Assembly: GCA_041441455.1 (NCBI GenBank)
Contig: JASDTB010000066.1
Coordinates: forward strand, 1-14,614
Direction: 5' to 3'
Length of the DNA: 14,614 nt
Origin: JAFIHK01 sp041441455
GTDB taxonomy: Bacteria; Bacteroidota; Bacteroidia; Bacteroidales; UBA932
Under the pieces are notes generated by a model that saw nothing but the letters and a program-made list of their open reading frames with translations, made no database searches and had not been told where the DNA came from. This document shows positions 1 through 7,915 of the stretch, piece after piece (position 1 is the first letter of the stretch; every line of letters starts with the position of its first letter). Position numbers and translations under genes: made by a program.

Positions 1-2184
1 CCAGATAAGGTACTTGGAAAGGATATCTTATTTGGTTCAAGGATCATTGATATAAGTGAACCATCTGCTAAGGTATATGCGGCAGGACAAATGCGTACAC
101 CTCCAGTTGTTGTTCGATTTACCAAAAGTGGGAAAATTCTTAGAATGGAACAGATTGTTAACTTTTATTCTGTAGATAAGAGTGATCCAATTTATGAGTC
201 AATAGAGAAGAATCAAAGAGTATCTGCTGTATACACTTTTGACATTGAATCTAAGGCGGTAGAGAATAGTTCAGATGTTTCAGTTATTGATGTCTCTAAA
301 TTTTTTGCAGATGAGGTGTCTATTGCCTGGCCATTGCCAGACAATGTAAAAAAAGGGAGACTAGATCCAAAGCTATCATCAATCTTATTTGCAAAAGAGT
401 TTGATGATCACTTTAATATTCGTGTACACTACGGATATACTGGAGGTAAAGAGCCATTCAGTATTACCGTACAATATTTTATGCTCCTGCTTCCCGAACC
501 CTTGAAGCCAAGATATGACGACGAAAGAGTAGGATATCAGACAATCTCTCTTAAGAGATATCAATCGGGCAGAGCAATTTCTAGTGAGAAGATAATTTCT
601 AGATGGAGAATTGAACCGAAACCAGAAGATGTTGCAAAACATAAAAAGGGTCAGTTAGTAGAGCCTGCAAAGCCGATTGTTGTTTATATCGATCCTGCTT
701 TTCCTTCGGAATGGATACCATTTATCAAATTAGGAGTTGAAGATTGGCAGAAAGCATTTGAAAAAATTGGATTTAAAAATGCAATCATTGCTAAAGAGTA
801 CCCAAAAAATGATCCTAATTTTGATCCAGAAGACATTAAGATAAACTGTGTCAGGTATCTTCCTGTGGACGAAGCAAACGCTGCTGGTCAAATTTGGATT
901 GACCCAAGAAGTGGAGAAATCCTGCAAGGAGATGTATTGTGGTGGAATAATGTAGTTTCTTTAATAAATATGTGGCGTTTTACGCAGACTGCCGCAGTTG
1001 ATCCACAGGCAAGAAAATTATCGTTTAGTACAGAGATGCAGGGAGAGATGATCAGATATGCAATTGCGCACGAAACAGGACATATGTTGGGAATGCAACA
1101 CAATATGAGAAGTTCATACGCTTATCCAGTTGATTCTCTACGTTCACCTTCGTTTACAAAGAAGTACGGAACAACTGCCTCAATAATGGACTATGCGAGA
1201 AATAACCATGTAGCACAACCTGGTGATTTAGAAAAAGGTGTAAAAATGACTCCGCCATATCTTGGACCATTTGATTATCTATCACTAGAATATGCATATA
1301 AAATCATCTATAATGCCAAAGATAGTGAAGTGGAGAAGGATGAGTTAAATAAGATCTTTACATCAAAAGGTAAAGACCCTATGTATCTTTTTGGCCCATT
1401 TACTGCCTCTCCAATAGTTCCAGACCCAGCTTCTCAATCAGAATCATTAGGGAATGATGTTGTGAAGTCTTCTATGTATGGTATTAAAAATACTCAGGTT
1501 ATCCTCTCTAATTTGAAAAAGTGGACAGACGAAGTTGGTGGAGATAGAGATGTTTTGGCTAATAGATATGATGCACTATTAAAACAGTACTACAGATATT
1601 TATCGCTCTCTTTATCATACATTGGAGGAGAATATGAATATCAAGGACCAATAGGCGTTTTTTCTGAAAGATTTGTTCCAGTTGATAAAAAGAGACAATT
1701 GGAAGCGTTAAATTTTGTCATGGACGAACTATTAACCGCAGGAAAATACACATTGAGGCAAGAGCTATTCCCTATTCTTGGTGCGACTTATGCCGATAAT
1801 GTTTACAAACGAGAGGCTGATGTTGTTGCTGCAATGCTGGGAAATATTTTGTTACCCCGTTTAGCAGAAACCTCTTCTTTTAGCAATTCAAATCTGACAA
1901 TAGATGAGTATCTTGATGTAATTGACGCCAAGCTATTAAATCTTGACCAGGTACCAAACGCTTTTGTTAAGAATATTCAAATTGCCTACATACAATCTCT
2001 AGCTTTGGCATATAAGCCAAAAAAAGGAGATGAGATTATCTCTGGATTTAATGCGATAACAGCTGAATCTGTGTATAAAAGAATTTCAAAAACTAAATCT
2101 AAAATTAACAGCTATATAACAAATGGCTCAGGAGATACAGAGTACCTTAAGTATCTAATGAGTCTTCTTAAAACTGAAAACTAA
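1..2184 (+). CDS. Zinc-dependent metalloprotease (DUF5117/DUF4953-type metzincin), 5' end cut by window
   Basis: The reading frame is open from base 1 with no stop, so this is the last 727 residues of a longer protein; the ATG at 91 is internal. The zinc motif HETGHMLGMQH lies at window residues 357-367, with H357, H361 and H367 as ligands and E358 as the catalytic glutamate. The metzincin Met-turn SIMDY follows, with its Met at residue 396. The region before the motif resembles the DUF5117 part of Bacteroidota zinc-dependent metalloproteases and the region after it the DUF4953 part. Family members usually have a signal peptide and a short DUF5118 segment at the N terminus, which would lie in the missing piece. 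The enzyme is probably exported and acts on proteins or peptides in the envelope; substrate unknown. The S46 peptidase gene starts 7 nt downstream, so the two are probably co-transcribed. Family assignment is firm, exact role inferred. Confidence 0.92.
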   Translation, partial: PDKVLGKDILFGSRIIDISEPSAKVYAAGQMRTPPVVVRFTKSGKILRMEQIVNFYSVDKSDPIYESIEKNQRVSAVYTFDIESKAVENSSDVSVIDVSKFFADEVSIAWPLPDNVKKGRLDPKLSSILFAKEFDDHFNIRVHYGYTGGKEPFSITVQYFMLLLPEPLKPRYDDERVGYQTISLKRYQSGRAISSEKIISRWRIEPKPEDVAKHKKGQLVEPAKPIVVYIDPAFPSEWIPFIKLGVEDWQKAFEKIGFKNAIIAKEYPKNDPNFDPEDIKINCVRYLPVDEANAAGQIWIDPRSGEILQGDVLWWNNVVSLINMWRFTQTAAVDPQARKLSFSTEMQGEMIRYAIAHETGHMLGMQHNMRSSYAYPVDSLRSPSFTKKYGTTASIMDYARNNHVAQPGDLEKGVKMTPPYLGPFDYLSLEYAYKIIYNAKDSEVEKDELNKIFTSKGKDPMYLFGPFTASPIVPDPASQSESLGNDVVKSSMYGIKNTQVILSNLKKWTDEVGGDRDVLANRYDALLKQYYRYLSLSLSYIGGEYEYQGPIGVFSERFVPVDKKRQLEALNFVMDELLTAGKYTLRQELFPILGATYADNVYKREADVVAAMLGNILLPRLAETSSFSNSNLTIDEYLDVIDAKLLNLDQVPNAFVKNIQIAYIQSLALAYKPKKGDEIISGFNAITAESVYKRISKTKSKINSYITNGSGDTEYLKYLMSLLKTEN

Positions 2185-2191
2185 AAAATAG

Positions 2192-4378
2192 ATGAAAAAA
2201 TTATTACTGTCTCTAATTACAATTTTACTGATTGTACCTTTTGCTAAAGCAGATGAAGGATTGTGGCTTCCATTATTGGTGAAGAACCAGAAGTATGCTC
2301 AAATGCGAAAAATGGGACTAAAATTAAGTGCTGAGGAGATTTATAGTGTAAATCAAGCTTGTGTTAAAGATGCTGTTATTGGTCTTATGTCCGAAGGTGC
2401 AAATTTAAGAAGCTATGGTACAGCAAGTTTTATTTCGGATAAAGGGCTGATTATCACTAACTACCATGTAGTTATGTCATATATCGAAAAGTTTTCAACT
2501 CCTGAAAATGATTTTATTAAATACGGTTATTGGGCAAGAAACACATCGGAAGAGAGCTATTGTAGAGGTTTAGAGATTAAGCAACTCATAAGGATTGAAG
2601 ATGTGACTAATAAAATTCTTGAGGGGACAGAAGGTCTAAAAGGATCAGAAAAGATCAATAAAATCAATGAAAACGGGAAAAAGATTGCTAAAGAGGCAAC
2701 TAAGGGAACAAAATATGAGGTTAGAATGCAATCTCTTTTTGGAAATAATCAGTATATAATGAATGTATATGCTGTTTATAAGGATATTAGAATGGTTGCT
2801 GCTCCACCGTTTGCTCTTGGGAAGTTTGGCGGAAATACCGATAACTATGCATGGCCAAGACATACAGCTGACTTTGCAATCCTGCGCGTATATGCTGGTG
2901 AAGACAATCAACCAAAGAACTATTCAAAGTCTAATGTATTCTATAAACCTACAAAGAGTTTTGAAATTTCAACTGCAGGCGTTAAAGATGGTGACTTTGC
3001 GATGATTATTGGCTATCCTGGAACATCAAGACAATATATTCCATCTTTTGCTCTAGATAAGATAATTAATGGTGAGGGAGCTGCAAGAATTGATTTGATT
3101 GAAGCTAAAATGAATATTCTTAAGCAGGCAATTGCAGAAAATCCTGAGATGAAGTTTCGTTATACAACACGTTTGTCATCTGTGGGAAACAGCTATCTCA
3201 GACTAAAAGGTCAAATGCAAGGAGTGCGTCGTATGGATCTTGTAAACAAAAAAATTGAGGAGGAGAAAAAATTTAATGAGTGGGTAAATTCATCTCCTGA
3301 ATTAAAAGAGGAATACGGCACTCTGCTTAAGGATATGGAAGAGCTATACAAAGAGGTATCGATGTATAACATGGCTGATTTGTATTTCAACGAAGCTGGT
3401 ATTACTGGTTCTGAAATTGTACCATTTATTGGTAAGTTTGAGAAGTTAGTATCTATCTATGCACGAAAAAAATTCGATCAAAAATCAGCTGAAGGTGAAT
3501 GTAAAAGATTAATTGGTCTAACAGATCAGTTTTTTTCAAACTGGGGATATGAGGTAGATAGAAAGATGTTCAGAAATCTGATGTTTAAATATTACCAAAA
3601 CCTTCCAGATAGATTTAAACCAAAAGCAATGGTCAAATATATCACGGAGTATAATGGCGATATCGAAAAACTTTCTCAAGAAGTATTTTCTAAGTCAATC
3701 TTTACCAAAAAGGAGGCTCTTAAAGCATTCCTTACAGATTCTACCAGAAATGTTGATAGTGTGATTAAAAATGATGCACTTTATCAACTAGCAATTGGTT
3801 ACTATATGATTAATGTTGAGAGAATTGCTAATCAAAGAGCTCAGCTACAAGCAAAGCAAATGGAGTTATTTGAGAAGTATATGGAGGGTCTGATTAAAAT
3901 GAATGCAGGAAAGATAATGTATCCAGATGCAAACAACTCTCAAAGAATCTCTTATGGTAAAGTTACTGGAGCCGTGGCTGAGGATGGTCTAGTATATACC
4001 TCTACAACAACAGCAGATGGCATGTTTGAAAAGTACCTGAATAATATTTCAGATGAAGAGTTTTATTTACCGAAGAAGATGCAAGAGCTTGTCAAAAAGA
4101 GAGACTTTGGTAAATATGCAGATAAAAATGGCAACTTAGTAATTAACTTTTTAAATAACTGTCATACATCAAGTGGAAATTCTGGTTCACCAGTTATAAA
4201 CGCAAAAGGTGAGTTAATAGGATTGAACTTCGATAGAATTTGGCAGGGATTAGCTTCTGATTATAAATTTGAACCAGAAAAATCGAGATCAATTGCGGTG
4301 GATGTAAGGTTTATCTTGTTCATAATTGACAAATATTCGCCCTCTTCATATATTATGGAAGAGTTAAAACTAAAGTAA
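2192..4378 (+). CDS. S46 family dipeptidyl-peptidase, DPP11-like (Asp/Glu-specific predicted)
   Basis: The protein has 728 residues, the usual size for S46 peptidases, which release dipeptides from peptide N termini in the periplasm. A signal peptide (residues 1-20, ending in FAKA) precedes the family's typical DEGLWLP start. The serine-protease triad is visible: H92 in TNYHV, D227 in HTADF, and S664 in GNSGSP. R682, in GLNFDR 18 residues after the serine, matches the Arg that gives DPP11 its preference for Asp/Glu at P1; DPP7 has Gly there. Oddities: the canonical NHHC around the catalytic His is NYHV here, and the usual GCTG upstream reads YGTA, so a cysteine is missing at both places. The gene follows the metalloprotease by 7 nt and ends just before a strong terminator, so it is probably the last gene of its unit. 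Family is certain; acidic specificity is a residue-based inference. Confidence 0.95.
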   Translation: MKKLLLSLITILLIVPFAKADEGLWLPLLVKNQKYAQMRKMGLKLSAEEIYSVNQACVKDAVIGLMSEGANLRSYGTASFISDKGLIITNYHVVMSYIEKFSTPENDFIKYGYWARNTSEESYCRGLEIKQLIRIEDVTNKILEGTEGLKGSEKINKINENGKKIAKEATKGTKYEVRMQSLFGNNQYIMNVYAVYKDIRMVAAPPFALGKFGGNTDNYAWPRHTADFAILRVYAGEDNQPKNYSKSNVFYKPTKSFEISTAGVKDGDFAMIIGYPGTSRQYIPSFALDKIINGEGAARIDLIEAKMNILKQAIAENPEMKFRYTTRLSSVGNSYLRLKGQMQGVRRMDLVNKKIEEEKKFNEWVNSSPELKEEYGTLLKDMEELYKEVSMYNMADLYFNEAGITGSEIVPFIGKFEKLVSIYARKKFDQKSAEGECKRLIGLTDQFFSNWGYEVDRKMFRNLMFKYYQNLPDRFKPKAMVKYITEYNGDIEKLSQEVFSKSIFTKKEALKAFLTDSTRNVDSVIKNDALYQLAIGYYMINVERIANQRAQLQAKQMELFEKYMEGLIKMNAGKIMYPDANNSQRISYGKVTGAVAEDGLVYTSTTTADGMFEKYLNNISDEEFYLPKKMQELVKKRDFGKYADKNGNLVINFLNNCHTSSGNSGSPVINAKGELIGLNFDRIWQGLASDYKFEPEKSRSIAVDVRFILFIIDKYSPSSYIMEELKLK

Positions 4379-4404
4379 AATAGTTAAAATTGTGTTAAGA
4401 TTAG

Positions 4405-4438
4405 GCCGGTCATTATTTAATAATGGTCGGCTTTTTTT
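4405..4438 (+). terminator. Intrinsic terminator after the S46 peptidase gene
   Basis: An 11-bp stem (4405-4415 with 4421-4431, including two G:U wobbles, GC-rich base) closes a 5-nt loop and is followed directly by seven T residues (4432-4438). It sits 27 nt after the S46 stop codon and should end the protease transcript. Confidence 0.9.
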
Positions 4439-4445
4439 ACTTTTG
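4438..4445 (+). promoter_or_regulatory. Bacteroidota-type -7 box upstream of the porin gene
   Basis: TACTTTTG matches the Bacteroidota -7 consensus TAnnTTTG exactly. It begins at the last T of the preceding terminator's T-run. No clear -33 TTG/TTTG is seen at the expected spacing; only a T-rich stretch from the terminator loop lies there. The start codon is 14 nt further on, which would leave a leader of only about 8-10 nt, so the call is tentative. Confidence 0.45.
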
Positions 4446-4459
4446 CAAGTAAAACTGCA

Positions 4460-5455
4460 ATGATGAAATATAGTCTCTCTCTACTCTTTATGTTTATCAC
4501 AATCATGGGTTTGTCTCAAATTAAGACTACGCCCTCAATGAAATTTGATGCTACATTAAAGACAAAATATGAGTTAGCTACAGAAACGGGAATGTCTAGA
4601 TTCTCAGTTAGAAATTCAAGAGTTGGTCTTTTTGGCGATCTAAATGAATATGTCTCTTATAAGTTTCAAATAGAATTAAGTAACGAAGGGAAATTTGATG
4701 TTCTAGATCTGTATGGAACTATAAAACCTATTCAAAATTTAGAACTCTCTCTTGGTCAATTAAGTATCCCAATATTCAACTCATATATGATTACTCCATC
4801 ACAAATGATGTTTGCTAATCGGGCTTTCCATGCTAAATACTTTGCTCCTGGAACAAGAGACATCGGTGCTTTAGTCGCCTATAACACCAAATTGATAGGG
4901 ATTCCTGTAAAATTTGAAACAGGAGTTTTTAATGCTAATTTGATTAACAAACCTGAGTGGACAAAACAGGTATCATACTCTGCAAGAGTTTCATTAGGCT
5001 CAATTGATGGTTTTAGGAGTACAGCAAAAGTTTATAGATATCCTGGGCATGATACAACTGATATTTTAATATGGGGACTAGATTTCCGTTATGGTAAAGA
5101 CCGATATAAAGTAGAGGCAGAGATTATGAATCGTCATAATTATAGAACACCAGACGACCTATTCTCTGCATCACTTCAAGCTGCTCGCTCATATCCTATT
5201 AAAAAATCAAAAATATTTAAAGACTTTACTCCTGCTATTAGATGGGATGGAATTGGACATAATTTTGCTGATAGAGGCTTTGATATTAACAGATTGACTA
5301 CAGGATTTGCGTTTGGATTCACCACTAAACCTTTTTCATCTCTTTTAAGAATAGACTATGAACACTACTTTATAAGAGACCATATTAAAGAGCTGTCTAA
5401 GTCTGCTGAAATGGAATCTAGCAAAATTACTTTGGAGCTTTTGCTCGTCTTCTAG
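4460..5455 (+). CDS. Outer-membrane porin, phosphate-selective porin O/P-like
   Basis: The 331-residue protein begins with a signal peptide (residues 1-19, ending GLSQ). The rest is a beta-barrel of alternating polar and hydrophobic strands. Features typical of Bacteroidota Porin_O_P proteins are: an early segment with SRVGLFGDLNEYVSYKFQ, a GQLSIPIF stretch near residues 97-104, and a later FAPGTRDIGALV segment. The chain ends in phenylalanine, the usual outer-membrane barrel C-terminal signature. It is somewhat shorter than many family members. It likely lets small solutes through the outer membrane; phosphate specificity is only a family name and is not shown here. Two adjacent ATGs (4460 and 4463) could each be the start. 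A terminator and a -7 box lie immediately upstream, so it probably starts a new transcript. Its position between peptidase genes suggests, without proving, a part in uptake of their products. Confidence 0.82.
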   Translation: MMKYSLSLLFMFITIMGLSQIKTTPSMKFDATLKTKYELATETGMSRFSVRNSRVGLFGDLNEYVSYKFQIELSNEGKFDVLDLYGTIKPIQNLELSLGQLSIPIFNSYMITPSQMMFANRAFHAKYFAPGTRDIGALVAYNTKLIGIPVKFETGVFNANLINKPEWTKQVSYSARVSLGSIDGFRSTAKVYRYPGHDTTDILIWGLDFRYGKDRYKVEAEIMNRHNYRTPDDLFSASLQAARSYPIKKSKIFKDFTPAIRWDGIGHNFADRGFDINRLTTGFAFGFTTKPFSSLLRIDYEHYFIRDHIKELSKSAEMESSKITLELLLVF

Positions 5456-5496
5456 CTTTTTTTGCTAAACTTGTGCTCAAATAATCAAACGATCTG

Positions 5497-7095
5497 ATGA
5501 AAAATTTTCACAATCTTACAATGCCGATTATCTTGGCACTGCTAGTGTTTTACTCATGCGGTTCACGCAATATATATCAAGAGATTAGTATAGACAATAT
5601 GAAAAGGGTGACAGAAATTATGTCATCTGATAGTTTTGCTGGAAGAAAACCATTCACAATTGGTGAGAAAAAGAGTGTTGAATTTCTCGAAAATGAGTTG
5701 AAATCTATAGGATTTGAACCACTTTTTGGAGACAGCTACTTTCAAAAAGTTCCAATGATACAAACTACTTCAGTTGCAATCTCTCCAGCCTTGATTGCAA
5801 AAGGAGCACAGAAAATTTTTACCTATGACGTCCCCAATGACTTTGCTCTTAGCTCTCCTCGTCGTGATGAGATCATTGAGCTAAAAAATTCTCCAATTAT
5901 ATTTTGTGGATTTGGAATTGATGCCCCAGAGTTAGGATGGAATGACTTCGAGGGAATTGATGTTAAGGGTAAAACAATCGTCGTTTTGATTAATGATCCT
6001 GGTCTTTACACTAAAGATAAAAATCTATTCAAAGGTGAAGAGATGACCTACTTCGGAAGATGGACATATAAATATGAGGAGGCTGCAAGAAAGGGTGCTG
6101 ATGCAGTATTGATTATTCATGAAGAGAAGGGTGCAGGTTATGGATTTAATGTGCCTAGAAATAGTGCAATCACTAGCCGACTATCAATCGACGATCCAAA
6201 TCTTCCACTTGGGTGCAAGGTTAATGGCTGGATAAATGCCATAACTGCAGAAAAATTATTCTCTTCAATAGGAAAAAATGTGGATTCATTAAGGAAGGAG
6301 GCTTGTAAAAAGGGCTTTAAGCCTTTTGATACGGGATTAAAGATGTCTGTAAAGATTAAAAATACGATTACTAAAGATAGTTCTATAAATGTTGGTGGAG
6401 TTTTAAGAGGATCGGAGCTTCCCGAGGAGTCTCTAATAATCACTGCACACTGGGATCATTTTGGAATAGGGGAACCTCAAGATGGTGACTCTGTATATAA
6501 CGGAGCAGTTGATAATTGTACAACGATAGCTTGGGCTCTTGAAATTGGCAGGAATATTTCAAAACAACCTTCTAAACAAAAGAGATCGTTAGTTTTGTTA
6601 TTTCCCACAGCCGAAGAACAAGGGTTAACAGGTTCTGAATATTACGCCTCTCATCCATCGCTTCCTATCGAAAAGACGATTGCCTGTCTGAATAATGATA
6701 TGATGGTTCCTAGAGGAGAGATGAATGATGTAACAATCATTGGATACGGGTACTCAAAACTAGATTCGCTATATAATGTCTATGCAAAACAACAAGGGCG
6801 TTATATAATGCCAGACCCCGCATCGCATAGTGGACTGTTCTTCCGTTCCGACCATTTCCCGTTTTATAAAAGAGGAGTGCCATCGGTATGGGCAATGGGA
6901 TGTTATGATAGTAAAAATAATGGGAAGGAGTGGGCAGATAGCACATGGAAAGATTATGTTAAAAACAAATACCACCGTCCTTCCGATAATTATAATCCAA
7001 ACTGGGATTGGGGAGGAGTTGTCCAAGAAGCTCAACTTGCGCTCAAGGTCTCATTAGAGCTTCTTAACAACCCAAAAATCAACCTAAAAAAGTAG
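5497..7095 (+). CDS. M28 family zinc peptidase with PA domain, probable lipoprotein
   Basis: The 532-residue protein starts with a hydrophobic segment ending in FYSC (Cys21), an imperfect lipobox, so it is probably a lipoprotein. No acidic surface-export signal follows the Cys, which suggests it faces the periplasm. A protease-associated domain covers about residues 125-255. The M28 catalytic domain follows with all metal ligands: H318 and D320 in AHWDH, bridging D339 in GAVDNC, E373/E374 in TAEEQG, D401 in NNDM and H453 in SDHFPF. These enzymes remove N-terminal residues from peptides using two zinc ions. It lies 41 nt after the porin gene and 5 nt before the GNAT gene. With the two upstream proteases it forms a peptide-degrading neighbourhood. 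Family and active-site completeness are clear; the preferred substrate cannot be read from the sequence. Confidence 0.94.
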   Translation: MKNFHNLTMPIILALLVFYSCGSRNIYQEISIDNMKRVTEIMSSDSFAGRKPFTIGEKKSVEFLENELKSIGFEPLFGDSYFQKVPMIQTTSVAISPALIAKGAQKIFTYDVPNDFALSSPRRDEIIELKNSPIIFCGFGIDAPELGWNDFEGIDVKGKTIVVLINDPGLYTKDKNLFKGEEMTYFGRWTYKYEEAARKGADAVLIIHEEKGAGYGFNVPRNSAITSRLSIDDPNLPLGCKVNGWINAITAEKLFSSIGKNVDSLRKEACKKGFKPFDTGLKMSVKIKNTITKDSSINVGGVLRGSELPEESLIITAHWDHFGIGEPQDGDSVYNGAVDNCTTIAWALEIGRNISKQPSKQKRSLVLLFPTAEEQGLTGSEYYASHPSLPIEKTIACLNNDMMVPRGEMNDVTIIGYGYSKLDSLYNVYAKQQGRYIMPDPASHSGLFFRSDHFPFYKRGVPSVWAMGCYDSKNNGKEWADSTWKDYVKNKYHRPSDNYNPNWDWGGVVQEAQLALKVSLELLNNPKINLKK

Positions 7096-7100
7096 ACAAA

Positions 7101-7553
7101 ATGGAAATAATCATAAGAAAAGCTGTAGAGTCAGATGTTCAGTTAATTGTTGAAAGCCAGATGAAAATGGCGATGGAGACTGAGAACTTAGAGCTAGATC
7201 GATCAACTCTTTCGAAAGGGGTTATGTCTGTGCTTAATGACAACTCAAAAGCTCAATACTATATTGCGGAAGTTGAAAATGAGTTTGCAGGAATGTTAAT
7301 GATAACTTTGGAGTGGAGCGATTGGAGAAATAGTTGGGTTTGGTGGATACAATCTGTTTTCGTTTCGGAGAGTTATAGAAAACATGGAATCTTTAAAGCA
7401 CTTTACGGATACATAAAATCTCAAGCTATACTAAGAGAAGATGTTGCTGGGATTAGGCTATATGTTGATAAAACAAACACAAGGGCAATGAAGGTCTATG
7501 ATGCTATAGGTATGAATGGACAACACTATGCTACATACGAATGGATGAAATAA
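7101..7553 (+). CDS. GNAT family N-acetyltransferase
   Basis: The 150-residue protein has the GNAT layout: a beta1 start (IIIRKAVESD), a central WWIQSVFV strand, the acetyl-CoA loop YRKHGIF at residues 92-98, and a C-terminal LYVDKTNTRAMKVYDAIGM segment (N-x-x-A-x-x-x-Y-x-x-x-G-M). The acetyl-CoA loop is the R-x-x-G-x-F variant rather than R-x-x-G-x-G/A; this variant is common in the subfamily with an EWSDWRN...WWIQSV core. It is expected to transfer acetyl groups from acetyl-CoA to an amine in the cytoplasm; substrate unknown. It begins 5 nt after the M28 stop and its last 13 nt overlap the start of lrgA, so it is probably translated together with lrgA. Confidence 0.93.
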   Translation: MEIIIRKAVESDVQLIVESQMKMAMETENLELDRSTLSKGVMSVLNDNSKAQYYIAEVENEFAGMLMITLEWSDWRNSWVWWIQSVFVSESYRKHGIFKALYGYIKSQAILREDVAGIRLYVDKTNTRAMKVYDAIGMNGQHYATYEWMK

Positions 7554-7912
7554 AGTCAATCATCCATCTAATAATAGGCTTTTTAGTCTTGATAGGCTGT
7601 TTAATAGTAGGTAGAATTTTGGCTAATATTATTCCAGGCCTACTATCTCCGTCTGTCCTCGGCATGATAATCTTCTTTATTCTGTTAAAGACAGGGTTAG
7701 TAAATGATAAATATGTAAGGAAGACCTCCCTTTTTTTTGTCAATAATCTAGTACTTTTTTTCCTTCCACCATTGGTAGGTATTGTTTTGATTGATTTTAA
7801 TTCAATCTATGAACAACTGCCATCAATTATTATTTCTGCAGCCATTAGCACAATATTGGTTATGGTTGTTACTGGTAGGTTATCCGAAAAATACATTGAG
7901 AATAAAAACTAG
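7541..7912 (+). CDS. lrgA: CidA/LrgA family membrane protein
   Basis: The 123-residue protein has about four membrane segments (roughly residues 6-24, 32-50, 62-82 and 90-112). It shows the CidA/LrgA signature: a PSVLGMIIFFILLKTGLV stretch followed by LVLFFLPPLVGIVLI. Family members were first described as holin-like regulators of murein hydrolase activity in Staphylococcus. Paired LrgA/LrgB-type proteins in Bacillus and Streptococcus act in pyruvate uptake. The start ATG lies inside the end of the GNAT gene (13-nt overlap, different frame). lrgB follows after 3 nt, the standard pairing. The family call is strong; whether this pair moves pyruvate or affects lysis is open. Confidence 0.93.
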   Translation: MDEIKSIIHLIIGFLVLIGCLIVGRILANIIPGLLSPSVLGMIIFFILLKTGLVNDKYVRKTSLFFVNNLVLFFLPPLVGIVLIDFNSIYEQLPSIIISAAISTILVMVVTGRLSEKYIENKN

Positions 7913-7915
7913 GCG

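Noticed and set aside
91..93. ATG at 91 as the start of the metalloprotease gene
   Set aside because: The same frame is open and family-like from base 1 (PDKVLGKDILFGSRIIDI), so the gene begins upstream of the window.
385..1103. Minus-strand open frames opposite the metalloprotease gene
   Set aside because: They have no family resemblance and biased residues, and lie wholly antisense to a well-supported coding region.
2645..3005. Short open frames on both strands within the S46 gene
   Set aside because: They lie in other frames across the catalytic Asp region of the S46 protein and show no recognisable domain.
5420..5463. Hairpin AGCAAAA/TTTTGCT at the 3' end of the porin gene with a nearby T-run, as a terminator
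   Set aside because: The stem is AT-rich with a 12-nt loop, the T-run does not follow it directly, and much of it is coding.
5439..5473. Possible promoter for the M28 gene (TTTTG, then TAAACTTG)
   Set aside because: The -7 box has one mismatch and the spacing is 22 nt; too weak to list as a feature, although the 41-nt gap leaves room for one.
6138..7057. Several open frames overlapping the M28 catalytic domain
   Set aside because: They are shadows of the M28 frame, whose metal ligands are all intact.
7731..7738. Eight-T run in lrgA as a phase-variation tract or frameshift
   Set aside because: The frame is intact with the normal family sequence on both sides, and such runs are expected in AT-rich DNA.
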